Positions 61,227-64,000 of a DNA stretch of 64,000 nucleotides are shown here, piece after piece. Numbering within the stretch: the stretch's first letter is position 1; each line of letters begins with the position of its first letter. The DNA lies in contig CAYQOM010000008.1 of assembly GCA_964419145.1 (NCBI GenBank), forward strand, positions 62,001 to 126,000, given 5' to 3'. This DNA comes from UBA2336 sp964419145 (GTDB lineage Bacteria; Bacteroidota; Bacteroidia; Cytophagales; Cyclobacteriaceae). The notes beneath the pieces were generated by a model that worked only from the letters and a program-made list of their open reading frames with translations, did no database searches and had not been told where the DNA came from. Position numbers and translations under genes: made by a program.

Positions 61227-62459
61227 TTAGTCTTCCATGATCTCAATTTCAATGCGGTTATTTAAGCGTGCCGCTGCTGCTGATCCTTGTTTCACCAGCA
61301 TCTCCATTCCGCCCCAGGCATAAATATCGATTCGCTTTTTATCAATGCCGTTGTCCATTAAGTATTGTTGAATGGTTTCTGCCCGTACCTGCGACAGCTC
61401 TTTTCCATTTCCGGTTTTAGTTTTCGATCCGGCCATGGCGAAATAGTTTTTGTTATCACCCAAAATTGTTATGCGTAGATTTTTATCGTTTCCGTTGTTG
61501 TGTCCATGAATTTTGATTTTATAGTTGGGATTCAACTTCATCATGTTTACCAATTCATCCAGCTCGGTTTGTGAAGCGGGCGTCATTACCACGGCATCCT
61601 TGTAAAAGGAAACATTGTACATCACGGATACATCGCCTTTCTTCAGTCGCTCGAGCTGATAAGGGATAACCCATGCCCCTTTTTCATCTTGCGTGGCGCC
61701 CGGTGTTTGAGAAGGATCGCTGTAATCGATTATTTTAACTTCTTCTTTGAATCCGAATATTCCGCAAACTATCGACAGCGGCATGGATGGATCCGCAGGA
61801 CGGGTGACATCGGCATACGTTCCGGATGGATACGTAGCCAGGTCGCGACCCTGCAATCGATCTACATTATGTAATGTGGTTTGCAGCGGTGTGCCATCGG
61901 CAGTAGTTACAACAAATTTGAAGTACTTACCACGGGCCGGTGGAAGCGGTTTATCTTCGGGTTCTTCAACGGGTTCTTCAACGGGTTGTTCAACTGGTTC
62001 TTCCTTTGGCTCCTCTTTGGGTTCCTCAGTGGGTTGTTCAACAGGGTCCTCTGTGGGTGTTTCAATTGGTTTGGGTTCTTCCACAGGAGTTACAGCCGGT
62101 TTTTCTTCTGGTTTAGGCGTTTGCTGAACAACAGGAGCCTGTGGTTCATTTGTGGTTAAAGGCCCTTTGTAGAGCCAGGCGTCTTTGAACTCCGAGTTTT
62201 TCTGAAGATGAACCGTTAACTGCGTGGCTTGCTGACGGTCATTGGTTTTTAGAACATAGATGTAGGTTAATTGACGTTGTTCCTGCTTTCCCTGGCGGGC
62301 ATCGTATTTGGCATTTCTGGCATAGCCGGTAAAAATATCAGCATATTTCTTTACCCGGTAAGCACCGATTACTACATAATAATCCTGCGCTTGCAACACG
62401 GTTGCACCAATTAGCAGTACAAATACAAGTAATGATTTTTTAGTAGAGAGGGTCATCAT
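61227..62459 (-). CDS. OmpA family protein with SPOR-like N-terminus and Pro/Glu repeats
   Basis: Envelope protein of 410 aa. A signal peptide (LLVFVLLIGATVLQAQ) is followed by a SPOR-like domain of about 80 residues (DYYVVIGAYRVKKYADIFTG). Next comes a flexible linker of about 70 residues made of repeats such as EEPKEEPVEQPVEEP. The C-terminal OmpA domain (residues about 285-405) shows KIKIHGHNNGND, LSQVRAETIQQYLMDNGI and LNNRIEIEI. Both ends may bind peptidoglycan, SPOR to denuded glycan and OmpA to stem peptides. No porin partner is adjacent. Confidence 0.85.
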   Translation of the reverse strand: MMTLSTKKSLLVFVLLIGATVLQAQDYYVVIGAYRVKKYADIFTGYARNAKYDARQGKQEQRQLTYIYVLKTNDRQQATQLTVHLQKNSEFKDAWLYKGPLTTNEPQAPVVQQTPKPEEKPAVTPVEEPKPIETPTEDPVEQPTEEPKEEPKEEPVEQPVEEPVEEPEDKPLPPARGKYFKFVVTTADGTPLQTTLHNVDRLQGRDLATYPSGTYADVTRPADPSMPLSIVCGIFGFKEEVKIIDYSDPSQTPGATQDEKGAWVIPYQLERLKKGDVSVMYNVSFYKDAVVMTPASQTELDELVNMMKLNPNYKIKIHGHNNGNDKNLRITILGDNKNYFAMAGSKTKTGNGKELSQVRAETIQQYLMDNGIDKKRIDIYAWGGMEMLVKQGSAAAARLNNRIEIEIMED

Positions 62460-62520
62460 GTAACAGTATTAAGCTGATAAAGTTAACAATCGATCAGGAA
62501 AACTCAAGTTAGAAAGTTAA

Positions 62521-63384
62521 TTAAAGCGTGGACCGATTGAAGGTATCGCCTTGTGCGGGATCACCGGTTTCAAAGCCTAATTTGAACCAGCGCATGCGCT
62601 GCTCAGAAGTGCCGTGTGTAAACGAATCAGGCACAACATGGCCCCGCGACTGCATCTGCAATTGATCGTCACCGATGGCACTGGCGGCCTGCATGGCCTC
62701 TTCCAGATCGCCAATATCCAGGTATCCCTTGTTTTGGGTATGATGGGCCCACACACCCGCCAGAAAATCTGCCTGGAGTTCCAGTCGAACCGATAATTTA
62801 TTGTATTCGGCTTCGCTTAACTGACTGCGCATGCTGTGTACTTTATCGGTAATGCCTAACAAATGCTGCACATGGTGCCCCACTTCATGGGCAATGACAT
62901 ATGCCTGGGCAAAATCTCCGGGGGCATCAAACCGGTTTTTGAGCTGTTCGTAAAAGCCCAGATCGATGTAAATGGTTTGATCGCGTGGGCAATAAAATGG
63001 CCCAACAGCAGATGAGGCTTCCCCACAGGCCGATTCAACATAATCGGTAAAAAGCACCAGGGTGGGTTCACGGTAGCCGTCCATCAGTTCGTTCCATACA
63101 TCCTCTGTATCGGCCAGCACCACTTTAACAAATTGGGCGAGTTCATTTTCTTCAGCAGTAGCAACTGGAGAATCAACCGCGTAGGTGTCGGTACCTGTTC
63201 CGGTTTGCTGGAGTAGTTGAAGAGGATTTGTTCCCGTTAACCAACTGATGATCAGGATGACCACAAGTGTTCCCAGACCGCCTTTGGTTAGAAGTCCACC
63301 CATGCCGCCCATAGGTCTTGCGGATTGTCCGCGTTGATCACGCACATTATCGCTTTGCCTTCTGCCTCGCCATTTCATAAACAA
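62521..63384 (-). CDS. YpfJ-type neutral zinc metallopeptidase
   Basis: Protein of 287 aa in the YpfJ/KPN_02809 family. The N-terminus MFMKWRGRRQSDNVRDQRG is the family start, followed by a glycine-rich stretch and one transmembrane helix (LVVILIISWLTG). The catalytic domain has the zinc motif HEVGHHVQH near residue 168, with EVxxx and ELQADFLAGVWAHH downstream supplying the third ligand. The domain faces the periplasm by this topology. Substrates are unknown. It is 40 bp downstream of the DUF3179 gene, same strand. Confidence 0.9.
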   Translation of the reverse strand: MFMKWRGRRQSDNVRDQRGQSARPMGGMGGLLTKGGLGTLVVILIISWLTGTNPLQLLQQTGTGTDTYAVDSPVATAEENELAQFVKVVLADTEDVWNELMDGYREPTLVLFTDYVESACGEASSAVGPFYCPRDQTIYIDLGFYEQLKNRFDAPGDFAQAYVIAHEVGHHVQHLLGITDKVHSMRSQLSEAEYNKLSVRLELQADFLAGVWAHHTQNKGYLDIGDLEEAMQAASAIGDDQLQMQSRGHVVPDSFTHGTSEQRMRWFKLGFETGDPAQGDTFNRSTL

Positions 63385-63424
63385 ATCGTTTTATGAAATT
63401 TAGCAATATTCTGTAACTCCTGAA

Positions 63425-64000
63425 CTATTGATTATTGTATACCTGTGTTTCGGGATGAAAGGTTCGCCAGCTGTGCCAAAATTCCTGGTAGGCTTTTATT
63501 GCTTCCAGGGTTGATCCAGCAGCATCTCTTCCTGAAAAGTCATACTGATTCGTGTTGCTGATCAACGAATCATTACGAGCAAAAAATGTCTCATCAAGTG
63601 AACTTCTGCGGAAAGCGTTAAAACTTTGTCCATCGGAAGAAAGGATAAGTACAATGGGAACAGAACCGATGCTGTCATGAATAAGGCGCTGGCGTTTCAG
63701 GTCATTCCAATCGTAGGCTTTAGTCTGCTCACCAACCTGAATGCCCACAACCCACGATTTGTCCTTCCATGAAAGTGAATCAGTTCCGGTTAGTTTACCC
63801 TTGCTTTTTCCTTGCTCAAATTTTCCGAGCGTATCGTATTTTGAAACAGAAGCCGTTTCAGCGGTCATCACTTTTCCAAACGGATAGAGAAAGAAGAACT
63901 TACCCAATGTAAGTTGTTGCGATTCCATTTCGGGTAACACGTGTCCTTTCAGTGGCCCGGTTACAGCTTCACCCGTTGCCTGACGCCACCAACTTTTGGT
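63425..64000 (-). CDS. DUF3179 family protein, C-terminal part (truncated by window edge)
   Basis: The last 191 codons of a protein that continues past the right edge. The frame enters at 64000 and reads TKSWWRQATGEAVTGPLKGH, the diagnostic core of DUF3179 proteins, so the ORF that seems to start at 63940 is only part of it. Downstream, WVVGIQVGEQTKAYDWNDL and SWRTFHPETQVY are also typical. The family is usually exported; its role is unknown. It lies upstream of the YpfJ-type gene on the same strand and may share a transcript. Confidence 0.85.
   Translation of the reverse strand, partial: TKSWWRQATGEAVTGPLKGHVLPEMESQQLTLGKFFFLYPFGKVMTAETASVSKYDTLGKFEQGKSKGKLTGTDSLSWKDKSWVVGIQVGEQTKAYDWNDLKRQRLIHDSIGSVPIVLILSSDGQSFNAFRRSSLDETFFARNDSLISNTNQYDFSGRDAAGSTLEAIKAYQEFWHSWRTFHPETQVYNNQ

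Noticed and set aside
61747..62127. Ser/Gly-rich open frame opposite the OmpA-like gene
   Set aside because: It is the antisense shadow of the EEP/EQP repeat linker; the coding strand has a signal peptide and a full OmpA domain.
1..64000. CRISPR arrays, prophage, integrated conjugative element or complete insertion sequence
   Set aside because: No regularly spaced repeats, phage structural genes, integrase, relaxase or transposase reading frames were found; the repeats seen are small noncoding elements.

Overview
The window is a contiguous stretch of chromosome from a Bacteroidota bacterium, most likely an aerobic, carotenoid-making member of the Cytophagales. The evidence is a PorP/SprF protein of the Bacteroidota-specific type IX secretion apparatus, a zinc metalloprotease and a 480-residue conserved protein of Bacteroidota type, a CrtD/CruF carotenoid pair, several -7 boxes matching TAnnTTTG upstream of genes, and a Lys/Ala-rich histone-like protein. 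Nothing looks like a prophage, conjugative element or CRISPR locus. Most of the window is ordinary core genome, densely packed, with genes on both strands.

Layout. 1-4655: truncated aconitase, crtD-cruF, folE with an overlapping PTPS-II type pterin synthase, and a lone APS reductase. 4717-10751: a sugar-nucleotide type SDR, a PorP/SprF protein, a CPA1 antiporter, and a GntP permease translationally coupled to glycerate kinase. 10784-17606: bacilliredoxin, then the complete suf Fe-S assembly operon (sufB-C-D-S, a small coiled-coil gene, sufE, sufT-like), and an Lrp-type regulator. 17607-18069: a gene-free gap that holds a 174-nt tRNA-Leu-like RNA with a giant folded variable arm and its own terminator. 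18070-27593: acyl-CoA ligase, a TolB-like lipoprotein, a TerB-like protein, ClC channel, NSS and AGCS sodium symporters, and a conserved protein of unknown function. 27958-32458: topA, a zinc-ribbon-less sirtuin, coaX and a TlpA-like thioredoxin. 32544-38850: an unknown secreted protein, then rsmE, an acyl-CoA-binding protein, citrate synthase, a prohibitin and a membrane protein. 38903-45460: a TPR histidine kinase, an MreB-like protein, an acyltransferase, the histone H1-like protein and a DEAD-box helicase with a structured leader. 45763-56498: mostly exported enzymes (acetamidase/formamidase, VOC, esterase, NTF2-like, DinB, sulfurtransferase), plus pirin, TonB, a universal stress protein and a metalloprotease. 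56598-64000: HrpB helicase, a periplasmic GH13 amylase, a SPOR/OmpA protein, a YpfJ-type metallopeptidase and a truncated DUF3179 protein.

Themes that connect genes. Aconitase and citrate synthase supply TCA steps, and the suf operon makes the [4Fe-4S] clusters that aconitase and APS reductase need. Four Na+- or H+-coupled transporters imply a strong sodium/proton economy. Repeats with CGTCATTGCG ends occur at 2720, 45491 and 61063; the copy at 45491 lies where the leader of the DEAD-box helicase mRNA should be.

The most unusual object is the tRNA-like RNA at 17753-17926: acceptor, D and T arms are intact, but the anticodon position reads GTC and the variable region of about 105 nt can itself fold into a long arm.
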